A stretch of DNA of 64,000 nucleotides, taken from NCBI GenBank assembly GCA_963920525.1, contig OY986436.1, positions 85,344,970 to 85,408,969 on the forward strand, in the 5' to 3' direction. This document shows, piece by piece, positions 1 to 11,107 of the stretch. Position 1 is the first letter of the stretch. The number at the start of each line of letters is the position of its first letter. This DNA comes from Dichetophora obliterata. Its lineage: Eukaryota; Arthropoda; Insecta; Diptera; Sciomyzidae. The notes below the pieces were generated by a model. The model was not told where the DNA came from. It worked only from the letters and a program-made list of their open reading frames with translations, and searched no databases. The translations under genes and the position numbers were made by a program.

Positions 1-688
1 TAGCATTGACAAGAATTTTATAGTTTCTGAGTTTCTGAGTTTGCCATTCGATGGGTCTCAATTGACTTAACAATTATTGTTTAATGTTGTAACCTTATGG
101 TTAATGAAATAATAACCATAAAGAAGATATGAACAAAATTGTTACATTTCATGCTTGAAGTAAATTTTTTAAATATCGACAGGGTTTCGTTCTAAACTAT
201 TTGCAGAATCCGAATTGAGAAAATTATCTTCGGTACCACTTCTGGTGTCTGAAAAAGTTAAAAAATTGCATTCAAGTATGCATTTCTCCAAAACAGGAAA
301 ATGCATATACGAAAATATGCAAATAATTAATTCGCCAAATTTAAGGAAAATGTTAACACTGTAATCATTATCACCAAAATTTAGACAATCAGATAGCAAT
401 TAAAAGTTCTGTGCTATCTCAAATGTACCTTTAGATTCGAATATCCTTCACACAGGACACTGTGGGTAAGAACCAAGAGTGGCATCGTGTTTGCCAAAAT
501 ATTGTTAGATAAAGCCTATATTTATTTTTGCTTTAAGACATATGTAGTTTTTCTTACAAAAATTAAAGTATTTTGAGATAGTAATTTTTACTGTTTTTTT
601 AAAAAACATTGTACTTGCGGGAGAGGAAGAGAACCTTGTGTTTTCTAAAAAATTTTTTGAAAGATTTTGACCACCTTATGCAACTTTT
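1..688. other. AT-rich stretch, no gene seen
   Basis: No coding similarity, RNA gene or repeat structure is recognisable. The longest open frame (169-399, minus) is short, low in complexity and matches no family I know. Confidence 0.5.
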
Positions 689-921
689 GAGACCTCTTAG
701 AATGTGAAATTGTAGTTCGATACAGGAGACAGGTTTGCCGCTTAAAAAACATTTTAGCTACCAATCTTATCTAAAAAAGTTACCAAATATAACAAAAAAC
801 TCTTAGAGACCTCTTAGAATGTGAAATTGTAATTCGATACAGGAAACAGGTTTGCCACTTAAAAAAATTTTAGCTAGCAATCTTATCTAAAAAAGTTACC
901 AAATTTAGCAAAAAACTACCA
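689..921. repeat. Two-copy tandem duplication, 117 bp period
   Basis: The phrase GAGACCTCTTAGAATGTGAA begins at 689 and again at 806, and the whole unit through the 'ctaaaaaagttaccaaat' phrase is repeated with few substitutions. No coding content is seen. Confidence 0.85.
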
Positions 922-1074
922 AAGCAAAATAAAGCTTTAATACTCAATTCGGAGTACTGTAAAAATATCTGTTAAGCAATCATAAATAATAAAAAACCCA
1001 TATGTTATTACAAGCCCAAAAAAATATACGTGTTGATATCATTTAAAAAACTAAAATTCTTAAATACTTGGCTA

Positions 1075-1740
1075 AGCAGTTGCTTAGCAAACGCGTAAGC
1101 TAACTACCTAAATTGATACGTTTAAGATGCATTTTAGTTGGGTTAGGTTAATACACTTTTCTCAAAACTGTTTGTATAAATAAAAGTAAAGTAAAAAAAG
1201 AAAGTTATCACGTTGTTGTTTCAAAAAAATTAATATACTACGTTTTCTCATTGGAAGCGGGATGTGTGTACTAAATAAACTTACCCAATCTCATAAACAT
1301 TACAATTTTTTAATTATTGGCGCTTTTCAACCATCCCTAAGAAAAATTGGGTGTAACCACAAACAATTCTTTATACTTTCGTTTTGGTTATTTCGTAAAA
1401 GGGTGAATCGTCAAGTGTGCATAATATGTAAAATGTTTTTTCTTCAAAAGTAGTGCATGGTTTTTTATGGTGAATCACTTGTTGAATATGTAATAGCATT
1501 TGATACTTTTGATACCCATAATGCTTAGAAAGAAAACTTAAAAATCACAATTTTTCAGGCCCATTTTCGGAAAAACTTTTGGCCCTTTAACTTCTAAACC
1601 AGTTGAGAGCGGGCTTAATTTTTTACCATTGGATTAAAAATGTCTTAATACACATAATACATGAAAAAAAAATCATCTTCAAATTTCCGGTTTTCTTCAA
1701 TTAAACGAACTTATAAACTGAAAAGAATTTCACAATTTTG
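1075..1740 (+). repeat. Left inverted arm of the 1075-5231 element
   Basis: Homologous, reversed, to 4425-5231. It carries the 28 bp terminal match and blocks such as TTTACATATTATG (read on the other strand) shared with the right arm. It lacks the helicase-coding part of the right arm. Confidence 0.6.
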
Positions 1741-2819
1741 TTTTCGTAAGGAAATAATTTGAAAAGCGTAAAACTGTTTAGAAAAAGAATTTTAAGATCG
1801 GTCAACCCATTTCAGAGTCGCTCCGAAATAAAAAAATTATTTCTATAAAATAAAATCACAGTCTTTGAGACCATTTGACTAGAAAAAGATGAATTAATTA
1901 AGCTATAAAATATTTTAAGGGCACATAAAGAAACAGATGTAATTCCATTGAAATTAAGAAAATTCAAAATCCGTCTTATCTGACCAAAAATAGTTGACAA
2001 CAGTTTGTGCTATGCTTAAACTTGTTCCTAAGTTTTGTTTTTATCAATAGTAAGTCAGAACTAAATTTGCAAACGTTCAAATATATGATACATGGGAAGA
2101 GTTATATATGTTAATTATTTTCTAAGATTTTTGTTTGGAAATAATTTTTAGTATCTACAAAATTGAAAAAATCTACCAAATTTAGAAACAAATCTACCAA
2201 ATAACCAAAAATTAATTCGAAGAAAAAACTACCATATTTGGTTCAATCCAACCTAAGCGGCAACGCTGTTCATGGATAAAAATCTTCCACACTTTTCCCA
2301 TCCAATATATCAAACTAATAACAAGTTTTTTTAGCTAAACAATGCTGAAATACGAAACATAAACATTCTTCAATATTTTCAATATTATAAAATACTCGTA
2401 ATGCAATTGAAAGTTGACAACTCATGTAAAAAATTTCCAGTTTCGATAGTATCGTAAGTATAGACGTAGATTTCCTTTTTTTACAGTAATTGAGAAAAAA
2501 ATATTTTTTTTTTCATTTATATTTTTTAAAACTATTTTAAAGCATTTCATCTTTTAAGTAAAAATTATTTAAAAACAAATTTGTTTTGTATAATAATGTT
2601 TCGTTTGATATTTTTAGTGATGAGTTTCTTGTTCTTGTTCATTTTCATATTGGTTAAAGTTAAATGTAATTTAAAGTTATGTTTAATAAATGGAAATCAA
2701 TATTTCGGAAAAATCAAGCTCTTGTTTTTTTTTGTTATTGTGTTTTCTTTAAAATGAATGCATTGGTAAAGCAATCTTAAAAACCATTACTTTTTTATTC
2801 TCCAATTTCTTTAAGCCTT

Positions 2820-3640
2820 TATTAAGTTATTTTGGCAGTGTGATTGGGATCATTGTCATGTTGAAACATAATATCTGAGGTCTATTATAAATTTTCGGCA
2901 AGTAGCAGTAAGATTCTATGACAAAATGTCAACGTAATACTTGGCAGTCATCTTGCCAACTATTTGCGGTACATTGCCAACTCCCCCCACCATCATACAT
3001 CCCCACAACATAACAATACCGCCACCAAACTTCAAACGTGCCATGCCTTTAGAGTGCTTCCAAGTTTTCGCCAAGTCCACTACCTTCCATCTGATCCCAT
3101 CCAATTAGTTTTGGTTTATTCCGACAGTATGACCTTCTTCCAGTCGTTCATAGTCCAATGTGAATAGTCTCAAGCTAAATTTAGACGAAGCTTTTGATGA
3201 CTTTTGTGAGCAGAAGTTTCGACCTCGCAAACCAGCGGATTGCAATTTATTTTTAACTGTTGCTGCTGACAAGTATAAATTATCATATCAAATTACATTT
3301 TTGTAGATTTGCATTGCCATCACTTTGTGCTGGAGCAGATCTTGAAAAATACACTGCTCTGGTTCTGTGCTCAAGATTTTCTTCGGTCCACTTGCACAAA
3401 TTGGAGGCGGTGTGGCCATATTTTTGAGCATTTTTATAAGGACGCTTTTGCTGTCAAGTTTTACTGCTATTGCACGCCATATTTTGCCTTCCATTAAAAG
3501 CTGGGGAATGAACTCCAGAATATACTTCGGCAACGGACGAATCATTTTTTGTCTTAAAAAATTATAAAAAATACACAGGTGCGGCACCTGTGTTTCAAAT
3601 ATTTTAAGTGCTATATCACAATTTTTTATGGATAGCAAAA
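2820..3640 (-). pseudogene. Tc1-family transposase remnant
   Basis: Reading the minus strand from 3638, a fragment resembling the N-terminal Tc1 HTH region contains a 'EGKIWRAIAVKLDSKS' stretch and a PPICASGPKK linker. After frameshifts, a fragment at 2916-3104 carries GGGIVMLWGCM...GNVPQIVGKM, the block before the second catalytic aspartate in Tc1 transposases. The two parts are collinear but lie in different frames with stops between, and the C-terminal catalytic region is not recognisable. This is a dead copy of a cut-and-paste DNA transposase. It lies inside the 1075-5231 inverted structure, so it may be that element's old internal gene or a later insertion. Confidence 0.75.
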
Positions 3641-4424
3641 ATAATCCTATTTGTTATAGGAAATCATATTTTGTTTTTGCTTTGCATGTAAAAAAAATAA
3701 TCTAGATTATTTTGAAGCGAATGGAACGCAGCTAATGTCATTAAACTGTTATCTTCATGTTTTAGCAAAATAAATAGTTGGGAATATCTGGATTTCTATT
3801 CAATGAAAGACGTATATATAATGAAAGCGTATAGCTATAATTTTACTCTAAGCGCTTCCACGAACTCCACCCTGAATAAAAACTGAGTAAATAGCGTAAT
3901 TGTATTAAAAAGAAATTCCCATCACATTTTTAAACTTTACAGAAATTTAAGATCCATTTTAAGTAAGTGCATTTTTAATTTTTTTAAATTGTTAAGTTTA
4001 ATTTAAACATTGCTTACCAAAAACAAAATTAAACCAAAGACACTGTGGTTAATACAATACGCATTATACTTACTGATTAATCCCTTACAGTTTTGTTATT
4101 GCAAATTACGCTGCTGAGCATACGCTTTTTACATCGCCAATATGGCGTTCAATGAATACCATTAGTATTTGAAGAGTTTACGTTTGCGTTGAATTATCTT
4201 TTAATCTGTTTGGCCGAATTCTCAATTTTCATTTTTAATTTCACAATTTTTATTAGGAAAGTCAGTTCAAACATAAATTAATCTTGTTTTATTAAAAAAG
4301 CAAATTTTGACTGAAGCCAAGTTTTATTACTTAAAGTTTAACCTAAAGGACCGATAACCGCTCGCTCGCTACAATAAAAAATGTTTTTGTATAGATTTCG
4401 ATTTTATTTTTGTACCAAAAAAGG

Positions 4425-5231
4425 TTTGACATAATTTAAGAAAACCGGCAATTTGAATGCATAATTTTTTTGTGGATTACGTGTATTAAGACATTGATTA
4501 GACAGCTAATTGATTTCATCCCGCTCGCTCTTGGCTTAGACGTTAAGGGGTCGAAAGTTTGAAAAAGGGCCTAAGAAGCACTACAGTTATCAAAAGAGAG
4601 ATTGTGCTATAACCTATTCAACAATCTATTAACCATAAAAATCAATGTATTATTTTTATAGAAATAACATTTTACATATTATGCGCACTTGACGGTTCAG
4701 ACTTTTACAAAATAACCAAAACATAAGTTTAAAGAATTATTTTTGTATTTAGACCCACGTTTTCTTAATTATCACAATATTTACACACCTTTAATGAAAA
4801 CATTTATTTTTTCAAATGTAAATGTTCTAAGTTCAGAAAGAGAAATATCTTTCTCTTGCCAAGGAATGCCATATGTTGCATTCTCCAAGGTTCGCAGTCT
4901 AAGTGGACTTTCTATCGAACCAGCTTTTTCTTATGATCGCCTTAAACAAATAAATGACAAGAAAGGGTTGGTTGAAAAACGCTAAGAATTCAATAAATGT
5001 AATGTTTATAAGCTCCGGAAGGTTTATTATTATTACTCACATCTCCCTATCAATGACAAAATTTAGTATATCCATTTTTTTTAAACAATATAACATAATA
5101 ACTATACTTTATAGTTTTAGGAAAAGTTTGGAATTTCACAGGATCATTTTTTAGTCAGTCTTTATTACTTTTATTGCAAAATAAAAGATTTCAAAGCTGG
5201 CTAGCTTACGCGTTTGCTAAGCAACTGCTAC
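4425..5231 (+). repeat. Right inverted arm of the 1075-5231 element
   Basis: Reverse-complement homologue of the left arm. It ends with TAGCTTACGCGTTTGCTAAG and following bases, the mirror of the sequence at 1075. It is longer than the left arm because it keeps the helicase-like coding fragment. Confidence 0.6.
4743..4985 (+). pseudogene. Fragment of a Pif1-like helicase C-terminus
   Basis: The translated stretch contains QGMPYVAFSKVRSLSGLSIE. This matches the C-terminal motif of Pif1/RecD-like helicases (typically Q-x-YVALSRVRSLxGL), as found in Helitrons and in host Pif1-like proteins. Only about 80 codons are open. There is no Walker A or B motif nearby, so the catalytic part is missing. 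The corresponding stretch is deleted from the left arm at about 1330. The fragment suggests the arms come from a Helitron-like element or another helicase-coding repeat. This is a family-motif call only. Confidence 0.5.
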
Positions 5232-6508
5232 AACTAGTATTGTACAAATTTTGTGAAAGTTGATAATCATTGATAATCATTGATAACACTTCATCAGGGG
5301 TGAATGGAATTTCACGAACTTCTTTTAATTTTTTCCTATACCTTGAAGGCTTAGAAGGATGACTTAGAAGGATGAATTGAAATATCTTTCAAAATGCATG
5401 CAGAATCGACTTAACCATGAGCCCTTATTCTCATTCGTGACGCGTTAGTCAGTTCACTGCAAGGAATTTTCGCAGGCATGTCTTCCGTTTTTCTACGTTT
5501 TTCGAACGTTCACTGCTTTCTTCAAACTTACATGATGAACATTAAACTGCAGCTGAGGATTCTGTTTTAGATTCTTTGTCATTTTCTGTAGTAAGATCCA
5601 CCGTTTGGCTGGCTTTGGCTTTTGGGAAAGCATCCTTTGCTCTAGCTACTTTTTGCCATCTTGTTAAATGTTCGAATATAATTTTTCGCACCACCATTTT
5701 TTGAGCAGTAGTAGTAGTAATAGCAGCAATTTAATACCAAACATCAGCTTTGCAGTTGAAGTGCTCTTTGAATTCAAAAGTTAAAATTTTGTAAGCTTCG
5801 CATCGACAGCAAAAATCAAGGTCTCTGAAAAAAGGAGCATAAGATTGAAGCGAAATTCGTGCGTCTCAGTTGCTGTAAAATTCGATAAAAATTGAAAAAG
5901 CAGTTAATTGCAGTCTTTTTTTTCTTTAATGTACTGCAGAAATGTGCACGCAATACGGTAAAAGACAGTAAAATAATGGAACAACGTGGTACAATTAACT
6001 TTTTCTCTACCTAAACATTTTTTTTTTTTGTAAAATTTTTGGTACTTTGGTACATATTTCTTAGATGTATGCCATTTTATCTAAATTTTTAGAAACATTT
6101 TTAATATCTGTATACCTTAACGAGTTGAATCTATATTTAGAAATAAAAAACAGATGCGTCGCTGGACACACGAGAGAAGCGGAGTGTTTAGGCTGCAACC
6201 CTAAGGGTTAATGCAAGTAAAAGATTTTTTCTTTTACTGTCTTATCGACACGTTCCAGTATCGATTCTCGATACAAGAACGGGTCGCACGATCGGCTTCT
6301 CCGACGAGTGCTTTTGGCGGTTGCAATTATTCACTAATTGGCTTGCCGAACAACCGAAACGACTAAAAATTCAAACCACCATTTTTTCGCTACATCCACA
6401 TATTGGAATTCCGCAGTACTACTCATAATTTATCATTCACCTATTGAAGATAATTATAGCTGCATTTAAGGTATATAAATAAAATTTAAGAAATCTAATT
6501 TTACTTAC
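5232..6508. other. Mostly non-coding; weak remnants only
   Basis: A 51-codon ATG frame on the minus strand (5542-5697) runs into further open sequence upstream broken by one stop. Its charged, lysine-rich content suggests the tail of a dead gene, but I recognise no family. At 6241-6275 there is a cluster of CGAT motifs (a near-palindrome TATCGATTCTCGATA) of the kind found in fly promoters. I see no other features. Confidence 0.3.
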
Positions 6509-6724
6509 ACTAGCTGTGTTGTTTTTTTCTTTCGCTTTTATTCCTCGCATTGCCATACAAACTTCGAGCACCAATTGCACGAAGATTGTATGCAAATTAG
6601 CAACTGACGTATCTCGCCATTGCAGCCAAGTATCCAGCACTCCACTGTGAGAAAATAATCTCGGGAACAAACCAGCACGGATTTGTTTACGGAGCTTTTT
6701 CGCAGTTTCGTAAATTTGATAATT
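6509..6724 (-). other. Possible internal exon, unrecognised protein
   Basis: The minus strand is open from 6724 to 6509 (72 codons) and ends at a good splice donor (AGT|GTAAGT, GT at 6507-6508). Its residue composition is protein-like, with phrases such as LDTWLQWRDTSVANLH and LEVCMAMRGIKAKEK, unlike the low-complexity open frames around it. No clear splice acceptor AG could be placed at its upstream side, and no neighbouring exon was found. It may be an exon of a host gene with long introns, a retained gene fragment, or a remnant of a mobile element. I do not recognise the family. Confidence 0.3.
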
Positions 6725-7569
6725 TTATGGTTTTTTAATAAAAAAATTTTTAAATTGAAATATTTTAAATACCATAATGTTAACTTAAAACAATAATATT
6801 CCCACCAGTAAATTTTATTACCTTACATTATTTTACATTAATTTTGAATTATTTTTGTACATGTTAATGAAATTATTGCTTTTTAATATCTGAAATATCA
6901 AACGTATATTATGAAGATGTAATGTCATCGATATTTCTAGCAAATATTACATCAATAGTAGTCCTAATCCTGGATCGCTTATCATTCGCAAATTGTATTT
7001 ATCAAAACGTCATTATTTAAGGCCTAGAGTTTGTATGAAATGGATTTTTTTTTTTGATATTTCAAAAGTAAAGTATTTCTAACGTTATTTTCTCTTCTAA
7101 AGCCGTTGTGGTAGGTGTCGAGCCACAGTGTTTCGTCTACACTCATTCTCCTTATACTCATTTATCTCGAAACTACTTTTTCGGCATGGTGTTGTAGAAA
7201 AAACAAAAACTATTCAACCGAATCATCTAAAATTTAAATATGCTATTCATAACATCAGTGGCTATCGCTGGAACTAGAATCAAAGTTCTATTTCAAAAAC
7301 ATCGTATATTTTACACTTAATAACCGGTAGAAAACAAGCTGTTTTAAGAACTTAATTTTCAAAGGCGCGTCATTCTGTCAATTTTCAATATTTTTTTTTC
7401 TAGTGCCAGCCATAGCTGCACTCATAGTGATTAAAAATATTCTTGGTTTTTCTTTTTCAAATCAATAGAAAAATCAAAATCTACAACACCGCCCATACCC
7501 CTTTTCCTTGAGAGCTTCTCATTGAGCGCCATTTTGATCAAGATCAACAATTTTTTTATATTAAAAAAT
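6725..7569. other. AT-rich stretch, no gene seen
   Basis: No open frame or repeat family was recognised. The pair 'gtggctatcgctggaact' near 7260 and 'agtgccagccatagctgcac' near 7400 is weakly self-complementary. Confidence 0.4.
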
Positions 7570-7682
7570 AATTTTTGAAGTGAAAACTTCTTTAAGCGAT
7601 TTGAACGATTTTGGTAGAGGGTAAATCTTTGGTTTGCGTTTTCGTCTTTTTCCGAGTAACTCTCGTCATCAATAAAGACAGC
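7570..7682 (+). repeat. Direct repeat copy 1 (partner at 9704-9823)
   Basis: Shares the sequence from TTTTTGAAGT through GGTAGAGGGTAAATCTTTGG and GAGTAACTCTCGTCATCAAT with 9704-9823, in the same orientation. The two copies flank about 2 kb that holds two foldback elements. Confidence 0.8.
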
Positions 7683-8300
7683 AAAGATAACTTAGACAGC
7701 ATAACCTTTAAAAATGTTTGAATGTATTTGTGCATAAAAAAATCAACAATGATAGTCTTTCTTGTTCTTAATCGGCCGCAAGCTTACAAAGAAATCACTT
7801 GGCAACTCCTGAAATTAATGCATATAATCTGTTTGTTAGTATATAAATACTTAAGTTAGGTTGCAATAAGATGTTTGCAACCAAAACTTATTATTAATTC
7901 GCTTTATATTGGTATATGTATGCTTTAAAAGTTTGACAATGTTCACTCTTGTTGTATTTGTCAGTGGCGTTTTATATTCACCACTGCGGCATTTTATTTT
8001 CAGAGTTGTCAACTATCATTGTTTATTAATAAATTATTTCATAAAAGGTGTGTGTCAAAAGGAAACTTTTCAGTCGTGGTAGGATAGAAAATATCAGGTT
8101 GAATAAAATTTGTGTGTGTTGAAATAAATTTGTCTTTTTTGCTGTGTCATATGGACGAAGAAATTTTGGCGTGTCACATTTCGGTCGTGTTTTAGTGCAA
8201 ATATTTTATTTAATTTTCATTTTATTCAATTTGCGACATATTTAATTCGAGTGCTTGTACTTGCAACTTATTTCGTAAACTTGTAAAATTAAAAAATAAC
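7683..8300. other. No gene seen
   Basis: AT-rich sequence without recognised coding potential. It separates the direct repeat from the first foldback element. Confidence 0.4.
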
Positions 8301-8966
8301 GTTGACTTTATATGATTTAAATACAAATTCTAAATGTTTGATAGTTTAAATCATACTTGATTTTAAATACAAATTCTAGTTGTTTGATAGTTTAAAATCG
8401 TTTATTGAGCTTAAGATCAAAGTTAGAACAATTAATCAAATGGTAGAGCTCGACCAAACGGAAACAGCTGAAAAACAAAATCAGCAAAAATTCTAAAAAC
8501 AACTTCAGTAAACATGCTTTGTTAGTGCAGACTTCCAGCAGGCTGTTGGACTACATATAATAACATAAGCATAGAAACTAAAGTAAAACAGAAATACAAC
8601 AACAAATGTGACATTATGAAATTGAGGAGAAAATGAGAAATTGACGCTTCAAAATCTTATCGCCCCGATGATGCATTGCGTTAGCGCGCGCTTGCACGGG
8701 CAATCACAAAGATTTCTGATGACGCGTTTAGCAGCGCAGAAATTGTACAATAAAATCAAATGCTAGTGATTTTTTTCCTTTCATATTGAAAAACTTTGTT
8801 GTTGTTTCTTTGGAAAAATTCGTTAGAACAATTAATTGTTCTAACTTTGACCTTAAGCTCAATAAACGATTTTAAACTATCAAACAACTAGAATTTGTAT
8901 TTAAAATCAAGAATGATTTAAACTATCAAACATTTAGAATTTGTATTTAAATCATATAAAGTCAAC
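8301..8966. mobile_element. Foldback/TIR element with about 135 bp inverted ends
   Basis: The ends are GTTGACTTTATATGATTTAA (8301) and its reverse complement (to 8966). The inverted match runs about 135 bp, to AATTAATTGTTCTAACTTTGA near 8832, with few mismatches. Each arm contains two tandem sub-repeats of 'acaaattcta...tgtttgatagtttaaa'. The spacer (about 8436-8829) has no transposase. A target duplication is not evident. This is a non-autonomous element of unassigned family. Confidence 0.8.
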
Positions 8967-9039
8967 ATAATAAATATAGAGGTCATTTAGAAAACACTTT
9001 AATTAAAAAATAACAAAATAACAAAATAATAAAAAAATA

Positions 9040-9703
9040 ACGAAAGTGCTTGAGTTTGTGTGTGCGTGTGTGTGGGCCAACGATCTCCCGGTGCATCAGC
9101 AAGTGCAGCAAAGTTAAATTGGCTTTCTTTGCTGGCGAACATCCTCCAAGTGCCACCACCAGCAAGTGCAGTGCAAAATTTGTTGCTAGCCAACATCCTC
9201 CAAGTGCCATCACCAGCTGCACAAGTAAGTGCAGTGCAAGTTTCCTGATTCTTTAGCTTGCCAACGTTCTCCGAGAGTCGCCACGAGCAGCACCAGCAAG
9301 TGCAGCATAATTCAATTGACTGGTCAACTCTCCAATATTTCAGAAGCACCATTTCAGCATGTCTCAAGCGCAGAGACAAATTTCTGCCATTATACTCCGG
9401 CGTGAATTAAATAAATTGAAAGCGGAGAATTTGCGCTTCATTTGCTTGTGCTGCTGGTGATGGCACTTGGAGGATGTTGGCTAGCAAGAAATTTGCGCTG
9501 CACTTGCTTGTGCTGCTGCTGGTGGCACTTGGAGGATGTTGGCTAGCAACAAATTTTGCACTGCACTTGCTTGTGCTGCTTGTGGTGGCAATTGGAGGAC
9601 GTTCACCAGCAAAGAAAGCCAATTTAACTTTGCTGCACTTGCTGATGCACCGGGAAAACGTTGGCCCACACACATGCACACACAAACTCAAGCACTTTCG
9701 TTA
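9040..9703. mobile_element. Foldback element with GC-richer arms built of internal repeats
   Basis: Left end TAACGAAAGTGCTTGAGTTT (about 9039) pairs with the right end ...CAAGCACTTTCGTTA (to 9703). The arms (about 9040-9240 and 9450-9703) consist of two to three repeats of a unit around CAACATCCTCCAAGTGCCAC and AGCAAGTGCAGTGCAAA. The loop holds a 33-codon ATG frame at 9359-9460 beginning MSQAQRQISAIILRREL, with no known homologue. Open frames reported along the arms on both strands are by-products of the repeat. The right end abuts the direct repeat at 9704. Confidence 0.8.
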
Positions 9704-9823
9704 ATTTTTTGAAGTAAAAACTTCTTTAGGCGCGTTGAATGATTTTGGTAGAGGGTAAATCTTTGGTTTGCGTCATCGTCATCGTCATTTTGCGAGTAAC
9801 TCTCGTCATCAATACAGACAGCG
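9704..9823 (+). repeat. Direct repeat copy 2 (partner at 7570-7682)
   Basis: Same orientation and order as copy 1, with a small expansion of CATCGT triplets. It directly follows the right end of the 9040-9703 foldback. Confidence 0.8.
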
Positions 9824-9977
9824 AGTAGGTTTTTAAATGACGTTCTTGGATCTTGACTACCAGGCTCTCAGCAAATGTAGCAAGCAACCATCAATAAGTT
9901 CCTGACGCATCGTTTTTTTCCCTCCCTTTGCTCCGCTGCGAAATGTATATGTAGAGTTGCTGTAGGGTAAAATCAAA

Positions 9978-11100
9978 TAAATTTAAAATTTTTGATATTT
10001 GGTTTTTGTTTGACTGGCCGTGAAGTCCCTTTTGATGCCACCGCTTGAGATTTTGCTACCAGGCAAACAGAAAACATAGCAAGCAAAATGCGGTTTATTT
10101 TCTGAAGCCGATTCGGTTTATCCCCTCTAACGTTGCGCAATCGCTGTGAACCATTCCTTTCTCACTGCGTTGTTGTTGCAGATTTGCCAAGTAATGGTTG
10201 TTGTACAGTTTGCTGAATTTTTTTAGACATCTTTTGTAGCTAAAGTCGGCATATGGCAACTAATTTATTTTAGATAAGAGTTTTAATCAATTTTTGAAAT
10301 TTTTTATAAATGGCTGAAATTATTTCTTTTAACTAAATGTACTACCATATCAAAAATATATACATATAATTCATATCATTTATTTAAATTATTTCATTAT
10401 TGAATTAATTTAAAACTTTAAATCTTATTTATATCTTTTTATATAATAACACAATATGCATATACGCTATATATAGATTTTGTTGTGTATTAAAATAAGA
10501 ATATACAAGAAATAGATATAGTATATAAATTATATATAATTTAATACTATAAATGTACGTAGACAGTTTAACCGCCTAGTGTTGTAAATTGAAAACGCAA
10601 ACCAACGACGTAGCAATAAAATTTCGTATAGAAAAAGTTTTGCTTCTCGTGTCATACTTGTCGTTTGTTTGCGTTTTCGATTTACAACATTAGGCGGTAA
10701 GAAATAGAACGCTTGTGATAAGCAGGCTGTAGTTATTCAATTACAACTGTAAATATAAATTTATTGTGTAAGTGTTCTTATGTACATATATATTAAGTGT
10801 TGTAAAAATACTTCGATTGTCATATGCCGACTGTAGCTACAAAAAAACATCTACAAAAAAATTCAAGCTAACTGCACAACAACAATTACCAATCAAATCT
10901 ACAACAAAAACGCAGAGAGAATGACATGATCACAGCGGTTGCGCAGCGTTAAAGGGGATGAACCGAATTGGCGGCGAAAAATAAATAGCACTTTGCTTGC
11001 TATTTTTTCTGTTTGCCTGCTAGCAAGATCTAAAGTGGAGGCATTAAAGAGACTTCACGACAGTCAAACAAAATACAAATATAAAAAATTTAAATTTCAT
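9978..11100. mobile_element. Foldback element, unit 1 of an alternating pair
   Basis: The left arm (about 9978-10256) runs from an AT-rich end through GACTGGCCGTGAAGTC, TTGCTACCAGGCAAACAGA and a final TAGCTAAAGTCGGCATATG. The right arm (about 10822-11100) is its reverse complement with moderate divergence. The AT-rich spacer of about 560 bp holds a small nested MITE. There is no transposase. It is followed within 10 bp by unit 2. Confidence 0.8.
10571..10698. mobile_element. 128 bp MITE nested in foldback unit 1
   Basis: Inverted ends ACCGCCTAGTGTTGTAAATT at 10571 and the complementary sequence ending TTAGGCGGT at 10698 match over about 39 bp with few mismatches. They leave a spacer of about 50 bp. 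TA-rich flanks could be a short target duplication. No coding capacity. Confidence 0.75.
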
Positions 11101-11107
11101 TTTATTT

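Larger units (their letters stand above)
1075..5231. mobile_element. Old 4.2 kb element or composite with long inverted arms
   Basis: A 28 bp sequence beginning AGCAGTTGCTTAGCAAACG at 1075 recurs as its reverse complement ending at 5231. Reading inwards from both ends, the two sides stay homologous in inverted orientation for several hundred bases (about 1075-1740 against 4425-5231). Examples are the 'aatgtttat' block with its T-rich flank, the 'cattttacatattatg' block and the 'gtgtattaagacat' block. The arms have diverged substantially by eye, so this is old. The left arm lacks about 200 bp present in the right arm, where a helicase-like fragment sits. The interior contains a dead Tc1 transposase. 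It is either a TIR or foldback transposon, or two inverted copies of one repeat. No clear target duplication was found. Confidence 0.6.

Noticed and set aside
8983..9704. Overlapping open frames of 62-126 codons on both strands
   Set aside because: They arise from the inverted, internally repeated arms of a foldback. The same sequence yields frames on both strands.
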